The translations under genes and the position numbers were made by a program. Below the pieces are notes generated by a model. It did not search any database and was not told where the DNA came from. It saw only the letters and a list, made by a program, of their open reading frames with translations. Of a stretch of 64,000 nt of DNA, positions 48,524 to 57,622 are shown one piece after another (the first letter of the stretch is position 1; every line of letters starts with the position of its first letter). The DNA is from an uncultured Clostridia bacterium. Its GTDB lineage: Bacteria > Bacillota > Clostridia > Lachnospirales > Anaerotignaceae. Location of the stretch: assembly GCA_937901125.1 (NCBI GenBank), contig CALCGT010000027.1, positions 19,472-83,471 on the forward strand. The letters are read 5' to 3'.

Positions 48524-49600
48524 TTGTATACATTAAAGAATTACGGCGTAACAGAACATTTTTGGGCAGAAGCAACCCTTTCTCCCGCCTATCAATTAGG
48601 CAGAGTCATTTCCCAATATCGGGGAAAATATAAAGTTGCCACCGAACAGGGAGAAACTCTGGCACAGATCTCCGGCAAGCTGCGCTTTCAAACGGAGGAG
48701 CTTGCCCAATACCCTGCTGTGGGAGATTTTGTTCTGCTCACCAAAGAAACAGCGGAAAGCGAAGCTGTCATCCACCAGATTTTGACCAGAAAAAGCATTT
48801 TTCTGCGAAAGGCAGTGGGCATTTCCGGACAGGCACAGGCTGTGGCGGCAAATATTGACACCGTCTTTCTTTGCATGTCTCTGGATCAGAATTTCAGCCT
48901 GAACCGCATGGAACGCTATCTTTCCATCGCATGGGACAGCGGTGCCATCCCTGTCATCGTGCTGACCAAGGCAGACCTGTGCGAAGATTTGGAAACTGCC
49001 ATCAGCGACATTGAGCGGATCTCCGCCTTTTCCGATGTGATCGCATTATCCATGTTTGACGAAGCCATTGCCGACCGATTTACTCCCTATTTTTCCAAAA
49101 ACCAGACCTGTGCCTTCATTGGTTCCTCTGGCGTAGGAAAATCCACCCTCATCAACAAGCTTCTGGGGGAAGAACTGCTGGAAACACAATCCATCGGCAA
49201 GGCCCATAAGGGGCGGCACACCACCACCGGACGGGAAATGTATCCCTGTCCCTTGGGCGGCGTTGTCATTGATACCCCCGGTATGCGGGAAATGGGGGCA
49301 GAAAGCGCAGACCTTTCCACCACCTTCCACGAGATCAAGGAACTGGCAGAACAGTGCAAATTCCGAAACTGCACCCATAGCGGCGAGCCGGGCTGTGCCG
49401 TTTTGGCGGCGGTGCAGGAGGGGCGCATCCACCAGCGCCGTCTGGAAAGCTATTTCAAGCTGCAGCAGGAGGCTTCCTACGATGGGCTCAGCAGCAGAGA
49501 AATCGAAGCAAAGAAATTTGAACGGATGTTTAAGGAAGTGGGCGGCATGAAAAATGCCAGAAAATTCACCAAGGAACACCCGAAGCATAAGGGCAGATAA
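48524..49600 (+). CDS. rsgA: Ribosome small-subunit-dependent GTPase A
   Basis: Late 30S assembly GTPase. 358 residues from TTG 48524, with GGAGG 8 bases upstream; the ATG at 48509 is in frame but its only purine-rich site lies inside the ORF. OB-fold N-terminus, then the circularly permuted GTPase motifs: TKADL (G4), FIGSSGVGKSTLINKLLG (G1), DTPGMREMG (G3), and a C-terminal zinc-binding region CKFRNCTHSGEPGCAVL. Preceded by a leader peptide and hairpin. Some members respond to (p)ppGpp. Confidence 0.95.
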   Translation: MYTLKNYGVTEHFWAEATLSPAYQLGRVISQYRGKYKVATEQGETLAQISGKLRFQTEELAQYPAVGDFVLLTKETAESEAVIHQILTRKSIFLRKAVGISGQAQAVAANIDTVFLCMSLDQNFSLNRMERYLSIAWDSGAIPVIVLTKADLCEDLETAISDIERISAFSDVIALSMFDEAIADRFTPYFSKNQTCAFIGSSGVGKSTLINKLLGEELLETQSIGKAHKGRHTTTGREMYPCPLGGVVIDTPGMREMGAESADLSTTFHEIKELAEQCKFRNCTHSGEPGCAVLAAVQEGRIHQRRLESYFKLQQEASYDGLSSREIEAKKFERMFKEVGGMKNARKFTKEHPKHKGR

Positions 49601-49682
49601 GTTCTGTTCTCTTGCAGAAAGCCCTCCCATCTGTTATGCTTATGCTATCAGATAAAATCAAACTCGTAAGGAGGTCATATTT

Positions 49683-50549
49683 ATGGGCGCAAAAATTTAC
49701 TTTTCCAGAGAAATTTCCCCTGAAAAAGTTTTGGAATTATACAAACTGGTAGACAAAGAACTGAAGGGCAATGTTGCCATCAAGGTACATTCCGGTGAAG
49801 CAGGCAATCAGAATTTCCTACGTCCCCCCTTCTGGAAGCCCGTTATCGACCATGTACAAGGCACAGTAACAGAATGCAACACCGCCTATGAAGGGCAGAG
49901 AAATACAACAGAAAAACACGTGGCTCTGCTGAAAAACCATGGCTGGAGCGAATATTTCAAGGTAGACCTGTTGGATGCGGAGGGTCCCGATCTGGAACTG
50001 CCTATCCCCAACGGCAAAATGATTCAGAAAAACTTTGTGGGCAAAAATCTGGCAAACTATGATTCCATGCTGGTACTGTCCCATTTCAAAGGGCACCCCA
50101 TGGGGGGCTACGGCGGTGCTTTGAAGCAGCTTTCCATCGGCGTTGCTTCTTCCTTTGGCAAGGCTTATATCCATGGCGCAGGCGAGCCGGAAAAAATCTG
50201 GACAGCAGACCATGATTCCTTCCTGGAAGCCATGGCAGATGCAGCAGGCTCCGTCATTGAATTTTTCAAGGGCGAAATCGTTTATGTCAATGTAATGATG
50301 AATATGTCCGTGGACTGCGATTGCTGCGCCCCCGCGAAAGACCCCTGCATGGGCGATATCGGTATTCTGGTTTCCTTAGACCCGATCGCCATTGATCAGG
50401 CTTGTCTGGATTTGGTATATCAGTCTGAGGATGCCGGCAAGAGCCACCTGATCAAACGAATCGAATCCAGAAACGGCGTGCATACCATCGAGGCTGCGGC
50501 TGCTCTGGGCTATGGCACAAGGGAATATGAATTAATTGAAGTAAAATAA
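49683..50549 (+). CDS. DUF362 protein
   Basis: 288 residues. DUF362 pattern: VAIKVHSGEAGNQNFLRPPFWKPVID, LSHFKGHPMGGYGGALKQLSIGVAS, a cysteine cluster VDCDCCAPAKDPCMGDIGILVSLDPIAIDQACLDLV. The family often carries Fe-S clusters; here the DCDCCAPAKDPC cysteines could bind one, but no ferredoxin domain is attached. Function unknown. AAGGAGG site; monocistronic with its own terminator. Confidence 0.9.
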   Translation: MGAKIYFSREISPEKVLELYKLVDKELKGNVAIKVHSGEAGNQNFLRPPFWKPVIDHVQGTVTECNTAYEGQRNTTEKHVALLKNHGWSEYFKVDLLDAEGPDLELPIPNGKMIQKNFVGKNLANYDSMLVLSHFKGHPMGGYGGALKQLSIGVASSFGKAYIHGAGEPEKIWTADHDSFLEAMADAAGSVIEFFKGEIVYVNVMMNMSVDCDCCAPAKDPCMGDIGILVSLDPIAIDQACLDLVYQSEDAGKSHLIKRIESRNGVHTIEAAAALGYGTREYELIEVK

Positions 50550-50578
50550 TCCGTTAGAAGCGGAGAAAAGGGAAAATT

Positions 50579-50624
50579 GCAGACTTCTGATGGCTTTTCA
50601 GCAGGAAGTCTGCTTTTTCTTTTT
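50579..50624 (+). terminator. Terminator after the DUF362 gene
   Basis: GCAGACTTC and GAAGTCTGC stem with a 16-base loop, then TTTTTCTTTTT. Confidence 0.88.
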
Positions 50625-50773
50625 CAACATATTTGTAAATTGAACCATAGTTAATTTTCTCTCTCTATCCTTAACAACAGCTCAGTTGTGTATTTCCTTC
50701 CCCTTTGGTACGATGGAAACAGAAAAGGCCAATGCAAATCCCACAAACAAATCCCACAAAGGAGGTCTTTTGA

Positions 50774-51805
50774 ATGAAAATTGGAGAAATCATTCGGAAA
50801 TACAGAAAAGAGAAAAATCTAACACAGGAGGAAATGGCAAATCGCCTTGGGGTGACCGCTCCTGCGGTAAATAAATGGGAAAACGGAAATTCCATGCCCG
50901 ATATTACCCTAATTGCCCCCATCTGCCGCCTGTTGGATATCACTCCCGATATTCTGCTTTCCTTCCAAGAAGAACTGACCGTGGAGGAAATTTCTCTCTT
51001 TATCAGGGAATTGAATGAAAAATTAAACATAGAACCTTTTGCAGACGTGCTTTCTTTGGCAAAAAAGAAATCCAAACAATACCCCAACTGCCAGCAGCTT
51101 CTCTTGCAAACAGCCCTCGTTTTGGATGCTTGGCGAAAAACTCACGACGTCCCCGATGCAGAAACCTATGATGCTTATATCTGCGCCTGTTATACAAGGG
51201 CATTGGAAAGCACAGAAGAAGGGATCCGCACCCTTGCCGCCGATTCCCTTTTCGGATTTTATACCACAGCGGGAGAATATGAAAAAGCAGAAGGCTTTCT
51301 CTCTTATTTTTCAAAGCAAAATTCCGAGCGGAAGCGGAAACAAGCCTTTCTCTACAGCAAAACAGGACGGGTGGAAGAAGCATGGAAAGCCTATGAAGAA
51401 TTGCTGCTTTCCCAATATCAAATGGCAAGCATGGTGCTGCAAAGCCTGAATGCTCTGGCAATACAGGAAAAAAATCTGGAGAAAGCCCACTTTCTAACGG
51501 AAAAGCAGACACAACTGGCGAAAGTATTCGAAATGGGAAAGTATCACGAGCTATATTGCCAGCTGGACTTAGCTTTAGAAAAGAAGGATGCTGACAGCAT
51601 CATAAAACTGGTGAAGGAATTGCTGGAAAGCACATCCACCCTTTCCCACTTCCGCAACACGTCCCTTTATGAACACATGACATTTAAAGAGCCGGAACCC
51701 AGTTTTTTCGCGGAGCTGCAAAAAAATCTGATGCAAAAATTCCAGACAGATGATGCTTTCGATTTCCTCAAAGAAGATGCTCGCTGGAAAGCTCTGATAA
51801 AATGA
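50774..51805 (+). CDS. XRE-family HTH regulator with a TPR-like sensor part
   Basis: 343 residues. HTH at 1-60: MKIGEIIRKYRKEKNLTQEEMANRLGVTAPAVNKWENGNSMPDITLIAPICRLL. The rest is all-helical with TPR-like pairs (YICACYTRALESTEEG, FSKQNSERKRKQAFLYSKTGRVEEAWKAYEEL). This layout resembles peptide-responsive regulators of the RRNPP type as well as a large group of clostridial HTH proteins of unknown trigger. No small peptide gene is seen next to it. Followed 68 bp later by a TSUP permease gene. Confidence 0.85.
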   Translation: MKIGEIIRKYRKEKNLTQEEMANRLGVTAPAVNKWENGNSMPDITLIAPICRLLDITPDILLSFQEELTVEEISLFIRELNEKLNIEPFADVLSLAKKKSKQYPNCQQLLLQTALVLDAWRKTHDVPDAETYDAYICACYTRALESTEEGIRTLAADSLFGFYTTAGEYEKAEGFLSYFSKQNSERKRKQAFLYSKTGRVEEAWKAYEELLLSQYQMASMVLQSLNALAIQEKNLEKAHFLTEKQTQLAKVFEMGKYHELYCQLDLALEKKDADSIIKLVKELLESTSTLSHFRNTSLYEHMTFKEPEPSFFAELQKNLMQKFQTDDAFDFLKEDARWKALIK

Positions 51806-51873
51806 AGGTAGACGATTCCAAAAAAGCATACTATAATAAAGCGGTGACAAAAGACAAAGAAATTCGAGGTTTT

Positions 51874-52653
51874 ATGATGTTTGATCTACTGATTTCCACC
51901 CAAAGCTTTTTCTTCCTGATGATCGCCAGCTTTCTGGCGGGATTTTTGGATTCCATCGCCGGCGGCGGCGGACTGATTTCCCTGCCGGCTTATATGCTCA
52001 GCGGTCTGCCCATGCACATGGTCTATGCCTGCAACAAATTTGCGGCGGCCTGCGGCACCTCCATCGCCACCCTGCGCTATTACCGCAATAAAATGGTCGA
52101 TATCCCCGTGGGGCTGATGGCGGCAGCAGGGGCTTTCCTCTGCTCTGCCATGGCGGCAAAAATCGTCCTGTTCCTGAATGAGCAGACTTTAAAGACCATG
52201 CTGCTGGTGATCCTGCCCATCGTTGCCGTGATGACCCTGCTGAATAAGAATATGGGGGGCGAAAACCGTTCCCAGAGTTTTTCAAAAGGCAAGAAATATG
52301 CCCTTGCCTTCCTCATTGGCTCTCTGGTGGGCTTCTATGACGGGATGTTCGGTCCCGGCACAGGCACCTTTGCCCTCATCGCCTTCTGCCTCATCCTGAA
52401 ATACGATATGCGTACGGCAACAGGCAACGCCAAGTTTTTGAATCTGGCGTCCAACTATGCCTCTCTGGTGGTGTTCATTCTGGCAGGGACGGTCTATTGG
52501 GCAGTGGCTGTTCCTGCGGCGGCATTCAATATCTGCGGCAATTATCTCGGCTCCGGGGTGGCCATCAAAAAAGGAGCAAAGGTCATCCGCAAAATGCTGA
52601 TGATCGTCATCGTACTGCTGTTTATCAAAGTTTTGAGCGAATTCTTCGTATAA
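51874..52653 (+). CDS. TSUP-family (TauE/SafE) membrane exporter
   Basis: 259 residues with eight hydrophobic segments. Two inverted-repeat halves with the family motifs FLAGFLDSIAGGGGLISLPAYMLSGLP and GSLVGFYDGMFGPGTGTFALIAF. Members move sulfite, sulfoacetate, taurine or other organosulfur anions. The start is taken at 51874 (with AGG 6 bases before); 51877 and an upstream in-frame ATG at 51802 inside the regulator gene are possible. Likely under control of the adjacent HTH-TPR regulator (inference). Confidence 0.9.
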   Translation: MMFDLLISTQSFFFLMIASFLAGFLDSIAGGGGLISLPAYMLSGLPMHMVYACNKFAAACGTSIATLRYYRNKMVDIPVGLMAAAGAFLCSAMAAKIVLFLNEQTLKTMLLVILPIVAVMTLLNKNMGGENRSQSFSKGKKYALAFLIGSLVGFYDGMFGPGTGTFALIAFCLILKYDMRTATGNAKFLNLASNYASLVVFILAGTVYWAVAVPAAAFNICGNYLGSGVAIKKGAKVIRKMLMIVIVLLFIKVLSEFFV

Positions 52654-52657
52654 AAAA

Positions 52658-52684
52658 ACGGTATCGGAAACTTTCCGATACCGT
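52658..52684 (+). terminator. Hairpin after the TSUP gene
   Basis: ACGGTATCGGAAA and TTTCCGATACCGT; no T run. A second hairpin (AACAGCGGA/TCCGCTGTT, about 52711-52763) with TTATTCTT after it and a third (AAGTCGAAAT/ATTTCGACTT, 52780-52803) follow before the next gene. Confidence 0.6.
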
Positions 52685-52800
52685 CAGACTGTAAACAAAG
52701 TTATTTTGAAACAGCGGAAGGGTTTGGGAAACGAAGCGTTCTCCAAATGGAATCCGCTGTTTATTCTTCTGTCTAAACAAGTCGAAATCCCGATTTCGAC

Positions 52801-53196
52801 TTAGGTGTCTTTTTTATTCAAAACGGAGAGGTATTCCCCCACACAGCAGCCCAAGACTGCCACACGGCAAGTGAAAAATTCCCAAGCGCCTGTTGTTTCC
52901 GGTGTCCATTCAGCAACGCCGCCTTCCAAAAAACGATTCACTTGTTTTTTGCTTTCCTCTGCATTATGGACGGGGAACAGGCGGATAAATTCCGCCAAGG
53001 TGCCCTCGAAGGCCAAGTCCTCCGGCAAAGCTGCCCCGGTCATCAGGATAGCGCCTACCTGAGAGGCAGAGAGCATATGCCCTGCCACACCGCCTGCAGC
53101 CAGCCATTCTGCCTTGGCTTCAGGGCTGTTGCTCAGACAGACCAAAGGGGGTCTGCCGTTTTTTTCGCGCATTTCTTCCAGTTTTTCTTTCAGCAT
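52801..53196 (-). CDS. Hypothetical protein
   Basis: 131 residues beginning MLKEKLEEMREKNGRPPLVCLSNSPEAKAEWLAAGGVAGH. A helical N-terminus, a mixed central part (SASQVGAILMTGAALPEDLAFEGTLAEF), and VAVLGCCVGEYLSVL near the end. No signal peptide or recognised family. Site GAGGTGA before the ATG; lies between the TSUP gene (convergent) and potD, on the pot strand 94 bp after its stop. Confidence 0.65.
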   Translation of the reverse strand: MLKEKLEEMREKNGRPPLVCLSNSPEAKAEWLAAGGVAGHMLSASQVGAILMTGAALPEDLAFEGTLAEFIRLFPVHNAEESKKQVNRFLEGGVAEWTPETTGAWEFFTCRVAVLGCCVGEYLSVLNKKDT

Positions 53197-53210
53197 AGAA
53201 TCACCTCTTT

Positions 53211-53284
53211 TTCTTGGGAAGCTGTCTCAAACCCTGCAAGGGGAATGATTCCCCTCGTAGGGGAATTGGGGGCAACGCCCACAA
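53211..53284. repeat. Short form of the mosaic palindromic repeat, copy 8 (after potD)
   Basis: CAAACCCTGCAAGGGGAATGATTCCCCTCGTAGGGGAATTGGGGGCAACGCCCACAA pattern seen in pieces: AAGGGGAATGATTCCCCT and TTGGGGGCAACGCCCACAA (imperfect). Only about half of the full element remains; it ends 5 bases from the potD stop codon. Confidence 0.65.
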
Positions 53285-53289
53285 GGTCT

Positions 53290-54369
53290 TTACTTCGCCG
53301 CTTTTACTTTAATCCACAGCTCTGCCAGTGTCTTTTTCAGCACAGGATTGTCTTGGAATACTTCGTCCTTTTCATAATCGGAACGAGGCAGATAGGCTTC
53401 ATTATCCGCAAACAGACCGCCTTCGCTGCTCAGTTCATCCAGTACTTCCTGATTGGAAGATGCATAGCCTACATATTCGGAATTGCCCATGGATGCCTCA
53501 TAGGTCAGCACATAATTGATGAATTCATGGGCCAGCAGAGGATTTTCCGCATTGGCAGGGATAACCATAGCATCGCTCCACAGGTTGGTGCCTTCGCTGG
53601 GCATCCAGAAGCTCATGTCCTCATTTTCTTCCAGAATGGTGGTAGCATCGCCGCTGTAAACCACTGCGATATCCTTGCTGCCTGTGATCATGCCGTCGAT
53701 AACCTCGTCTGTCACATAGATAGGTTCCATAGTATTGTTCATATCCATCAGCCATTCATAAGCCGCCTGAATTTCCGCTTCATCCTCTGTGTTCATAGAA
53801 TAACCCAGTGCTTTCAGGGCCATCATGAAGGAGTCACGTTCAGAGTCATATACATAAATTCTGCCTTTGTAATCTGTATTCCGCAGGATTTCATAGCCCT
53901 GTGCTTCCACTACAGCAGGATCTACATTGTTATGGTTGTAAACAATACCCACACTGCCCCAGAAATAAGGCACGGAATAGCTGTTGTCGGGGTCATAGGG
54001 CAGGTTTCTTACACCCTCTGCCAGATTGGACAGATTGGGGAGCAGGGAATGATCCAGTTCCTGCAGCATGCCTTCTGCCATCAAACGTTCGATCATATAA
54101 TCGGAGGGTACCAGTACATCATAGGAATCTCCTCCCTGCAGCTTGGTATACATCATTTCGTTGGAATCGAAATATTCTGTGATGACCTTTACACCGAATT
54201 CCTTTTCAAAATTGCTGATGAGATCTTCGCCCATATATTCGCCCCAGTTATACAGCTTCAGGGTATCGGAGCCATATTTTTCTACCGCATCCTCTGCAGA
54301 TGCACCGCTGCCGCCGCAGCCTGCCAGCAGCACTGCCGCTGCCATTGTCAAAGCAACTAATTTTTTCAT
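53290..54369 (-). CDS. potD: Spermidine/putrescine-binding lipoprotein
   Basis: 359 residues. Lipoprotein signal MKKLVALTMAAAVLLAGCGG with lipobox LAGC, then the periplasmic-type binding fold: LKLYNWGEYMGEDLISNFEKEFG, SYDVLVPSDYMIERL, YFWGSVGIVYN, WSDAMVIPANAENPLLAHEFINYVL. Captures extracellular polyamines for PotABC. Its ATG overlaps the potC stop by 4 bp. Last gene of the pot operon. Confidence 0.94.
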   Translation of the reverse strand: MKKLVALTMAAAVLLAGCGGSGASAEDAVEKYGSDTLKLYNWGEYMGEDLISNFEKEFGVKVITEYFDSNEMMYTKLQGGDSYDVLVPSDYMIERLMAEGMLQELDHSLLPNLSNLAEGVRNLPYDPDNSYSVPYFWGSVGIVYNHNNVDPAVVEAQGYEILRNTDYKGRIYVYDSERDSFMMALKALGYSMNTEDEAEIQAAYEWLMDMNNTMEPIYVTDEVIDGMITGSKDIAVVYSGDATTILEENEDMSFWMPSEGTNLWSDAMVIPANAENPLLAHEFINYVLTYEASMGNSEYVGYASSNQEVLDELSSEGGLFADNEAYLPRSDYEKDEVFQDNPVLKKTLAELWIKVKAAK

Positions 54370-55163
54370 ACCTTCATTCTCCTTTTCTCTTTGATAATTG
54401 GCACTACATTTACAACGATGAGAGCAACGGTGATCAATACGATGACCAGAGTGGACAAAGCATTGATGGAAGGGTTGACTCTCTTGCTCATGGTATATAC
54501 CAGAATAGATATATTGTTGACACCATTGCCTGTGACGAAATAGGAAATGATAAAATCGTCAAAGCTCATGGTGAAAGCAATCAACGCGCCGGAAACGATA
54601 CCGGGCATAATCTGGGGCACAATGACCTTCGTCAGTGCCTGAATAGGGGTCGCCCCCAAGTCCAGAGCCGCATCCGCCAGGTTAGGGTCCAAAGACCGCA
54701 GCTTCGGGGAAACGGACAGAATCACATAGGGCGTACAAAACATGATGTGCGCCAGCAGCAAAGTCAGAAAGCCCTTTTTGATGCCAATGGCACTAAAGAA
54801 CATCAAAAGCCCGATGGCTGTTACGATCTCCGGGTTCATAATAGGCAGGTTATTCACCTGTTCCACAATATTTTTCAACGCCTTGCGGGAACGTGACAGG
54901 CCGATCGCCGCCAGCGTACCGGCAATGGTGGAAATGATGGTCGCCAAAAGAGCGATGACGATGGTATAAACCACAGCCTCCATCATGGTGCTGTCCGCAA
55001 ACATCTTTTCATACCACCGCAGGGAAAATCCATCCAGCTTCGTCAGGGAACGAGAACCATTGAAGGAAAAAACGATGATATACAGGATGGGTAAATAGAA
55101 GAAGATCATAGTCAATGCCAGAAGAAGCTTGCCGCCGATGCTTGTTTTCTTGTTGTTATCCAT
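54366..55163 (-). CDS. potC: Polyamine ABC transporter permease PotC
   Basis: 265 residues, six membrane segments. Binding-protein-dependent permease motif (EAA loop) DAALDLGATPIQALTKVIVPQIMPGIVSGALIAFTMSFDDFI. N-terminal ILYIIVFSFNGSRSLTKLDGFSLRWYEKMF is typical of PotC/PotI. Overlaps potD by 4 bp and is 3 bp after potB. Confidence 0.94.
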   Translation of the reverse strand: MDNNKKTSIGGKLLLALTMIFFYLPILYIIVFSFNGSRSLTKLDGFSLRWYEKMFADSTMMEAVVYTIVIALLATIISTIAGTLAAIGLSRSRKALKNIVEQVNNLPIMNPEIVTAIGLLMFFSAIGIKKGFLTLLLAHIMFCTPYVILSVSPKLRSLDPNLADAALDLGATPIQALTKVIVPQIMPGIVSGALIAFTMSFDDFIISYFVTGNGVNNISILVYTMSKRVNPSINALSTLVIVLITVALIVVNVVPIIKEKRRMKV

Positions 55164-55166
55164 ACC

Positions 55167-56006
55167 TTACGCCCCCTTTCCGCCTGCCGCAGGGTCTGTA
55201 TCTACCTTGCGGGTCAGCCACATAGACAGCATGATGATGACTGCCATGATCAGGGAGATGGCAGAACCAAAGTTCCAGTCGCCGCTGGTCAGGAACTGGG
55301 TTTCGATGACGTTACCCACCAGTACATACTGACCGCCGCCCAGCAGTTTGGGGATGAAGAAGCTGGATACCGCAGGCAGGAACACCAGAGTGATGCCGCT
55401 CAAAACCCCCGGCAGAGACAAGGGCAAAGTTACCCGCAGAAAGCTCTGCACGCGGTTCGCCCCTAAGTCGCTTGCCGCCTCCAGCAAATTTTTATCCATT
55501 TTGGCCAGAGCAGCGTGGATCTGCAAAATCATAAAGGGCACAAAATTGTAGACCATACCCAAAGCCACAGCAAAAGTGGTATGGATCATATGGAAGGGCC
55601 CGATGCCGAATAAGCCAAGGAAGCTGTTCAGCAGACCATCATCCTGCAAAATGCCCACCCATGCATAGGTACGCACGAGCATATTGATCCATGTGGGCAG
55701 AGTGATGAGCATGATCCAGAAAAAACTGCTCCGTTCCGGCCCTTTGGCGATCACATAAGCGATGGGATAGCCCAAAACCACACAGATGACCGTTGTCGCC
55801 ACAGCGATCAGGAGGGAGCGTTTCAAAACATCCAGAAAAACTGCATCCGTCAGGAAACGAATGAAGTTATCCAGGGTAAAACGGAAGGTCGTCACTTCAT
55901 TGCCTGCCGTTGTAAAAGCATATAATAAGATCATCAACATGGGGACAACGACCATAACAGCCAGCCAGCCCACATAGGGATAGACCATATTACGAAATTG
56001 CCGCAT
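55167..56006 (-). CDS. potB: Polyamine ABC transporter permease PotB
   Basis: 279 residues, six membrane segments. EAA loop LLEAASDLGANRVQSFLRVTLPLSLPGVLSGITLVFLPAVSSFF. N-terminal YPYVGWLAVMVVVPMLMILLYAF. Forms the membrane channel with PotC. 17 bp downstream of potA. Confidence 0.94.
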   Translation of the reverse strand: MRQFRNMVYPYVGWLAVMVVVPMLMILLYAFTTAGNEVTTFRFTLDNFIRFLTDAVFLDVLKRSLLIAVATTVICVVLGYPIAYVIAKGPERSSFFWIMLITLPTWINMLVRTYAWVGILQDDGLLNSFLGLFGIGPFHMIHTTFAVALGMVYNFVPFMILQIHAALAKMDKNLLEAASDLGANRVQSFLRVTLPLSLPGVLSGITLVFLPAVSSFFIPKLLGGGQYVLVGNVIETQFLTSGDWNFGSAISLIMAVIIMLSMWLTRKVDTDPAAGGKGA

Positions 56007-56023
56007 TCGCTGCGCCCCCTTCC

Positions 56024-57604
56024 TTAATAATATTCTCTGGACATAATGTGGATATCTTCGGGCTGAAACATCAGACCCACCTCGTCACCCACTTCGAACT
56101 TGTCCGTTGTATCAATCTTATATTCGTAACCCTTTGTGGCAAATGTCACATCATATACGCCGGGTGTGATCGTTTCCGGGTCAAAATCATATTTGACATC
56201 GGAAATTTCCACGGCTGTGTCGTCCTCCAAGCTCCAGGCGGAGGCATTGGCCCATGTTTTCAGGTCTGTTTCCAAGGCGATGGATTCCTGAATTTCGTCT
56301 ACCTTTTTGAAGAAGTTCACCGCAAAGATTTCTTCTTCATTTTCCATACTGGTCACACGATTTTCATCCTTTACGATCATATTGACCGTTACAGAGGTGC
56401 CTGCCGCAGTGGAGAAGGTTACGGGATATTTACCATTTTCTTTTTTGATCTCATAATCCACTTCTTTAATAGAGATCAGTTCATCCTCGTCGGGGTTCCA
56501 TGCCTGGGCATCGGCACGGGCAATGATGGTGGCTTCGTCCAGCTCTTCCACGTCCTCCACATCCAGATAGAAGTCGTTGGCAGACATTTTTTCATTGGCC
56601 GCCTCGTTATACACAGGTCTGTCGTTGGAAACCATCATTTTTACGGTGATTTCCGTACCTACCTTTGTTTCCACCATGGTTTCATAATGGACACCCTTGA
56701 ACAGGACAGATTTGACTACGCCTTTCAGCTTGCCCTGCCCTTTGGGAACGATATCCAAATCTTCAGGGCGGATAACAACATCCACCACTTCATTTTTATC
56801 GAAGCCCTTATCTACACAATCGAAACGTCTGCCTTCGAATACGACCTTATAATCATCGACCATCATGCCCTCGATGATATTACTTTCGCCGATGAAGTTG
56901 GCAACAAATTCATTGACGGGTTCATTATAGATATCTGTAGGGGTGCCGATCTGCTGGATTTCGCCCTCTTTCATAACAACGATCTTATCGGACATGGTCA
57001 GGGCTTCTTCCTGGTCGTGGGTAACATAAATGAAGGTGATACCGACCTCCTGCTGGATCTTTTTCAGCTCGTGCTGCATTTCTTTTCTGAGCTTCAAGTC
57101 CAGGGCGCCAAGGGGTTCATCCAGCAGCAAAACGCTGGGCTCATTGACCAGGGCACGGGCAATGGCGATACGCTGCTGCTGCCCGCCGGAAAGAGCTGTC
57201 ACACTTCTGTCTGCGTATTCCTCCAAATTTACCAGCTTCAGCATACGTTTGACCTTCTGCTCGATGATATCCTTGGGTTCTTTTTTCAACTTCAAGCCGA
57301 AAGCGATATTATCATATACATTCATATGAGGGAACAGGGCGTATTTCTGGAATACGGTGTTGACCTCTCTTTTATAGGGGGGCACATTGGAAATTTCCTC
57401 CCCGTCAAAGATGATCTGCCCTTCATCCTGAGTCAGAAAGCCGCCCAAAATACGCAGCAATGTGGTCTTCCCACAGCCGGAAGGACCCAGCAGAGTCACA
57501 AATTCATTTTCATAAATATCCAGATTGATGCCCTTCAGAACGACCTTGCCGTCTTCATAGCTTTTTACGATGTTTTTGAACTGAATAAGTTTTTTCTTCA
57601 TCAT
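56024..57604 (-). CDS. potA: Polyamine ABC transporter ATPase with an inserted domain pair
   Basis: 526 residues against about 350-380 usual. Residues 1-240 are a normal ATPase: Walker A GPSGCGKTT (40-48), signature ALSGGQQQR (137-145), Walker B LLLDEPLGALD (159-169), H-loop VTHDQEEALTMSD. The C-terminal TOBE region starts at about 278 (VIRPEDLDIVPKGQGKLKGVVKSVLFKG) but is interrupted; two tandem beta-type repeats follow (about 345-412 and 429-495, each with an AW-N/S-x-x-D/E-D and Y-V/D-V-T-F pattern), before the TOBE end GDEVGLMFQPEDIHIM. Overall frame intact, so probably functional. Confidence 0.93.
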   Translation of the reverse strand: MMKKKLIQFKNIVKSYEDGKVVLKGINLDIYENEFVTLLGPSGCGKTTLLRILGGFLTQDEGQIIFDGEEISNVPPYKREVNTVFQKYALFPHMNVYDNIAFGLKLKKEPKDIIEQKVKRMLKLVNLEEYADRSVTALSGGQQQRIAIARALVNEPSVLLLDEPLGALDLKLRKEMQHELKKIQQEVGITFIYVTHDQEEALTMSDKIVVMKEGEIQQIGTPTDIYNEPVNEFVANFIGESNIIEGMMVDDYKVVFEGRRFDCVDKGFDKNEVVDVVIRPEDLDIVPKGQGKLKGVVKSVLFKGVHYETMVETKVGTEITVKMMVSNDRPVYNEAANEKMSANDFYLDVEDVEELDEATIIARADAQAWNPDEDELISIKEVDYEIKKENGKYPVTFSTAAGTSVTVNMIVKDENRVTSMENEEEIFAVNFFKKVDEIQESIALETDLKTWANASAWSLEDDTAVEISDVKYDFDPETITPGVYDVTFATKGYEYKIDTTDKFEVGDEVGLMFQPEDIHIMSREYY

Positions 57605-57622
57605 TTCCTCCTGTTATCCGAA

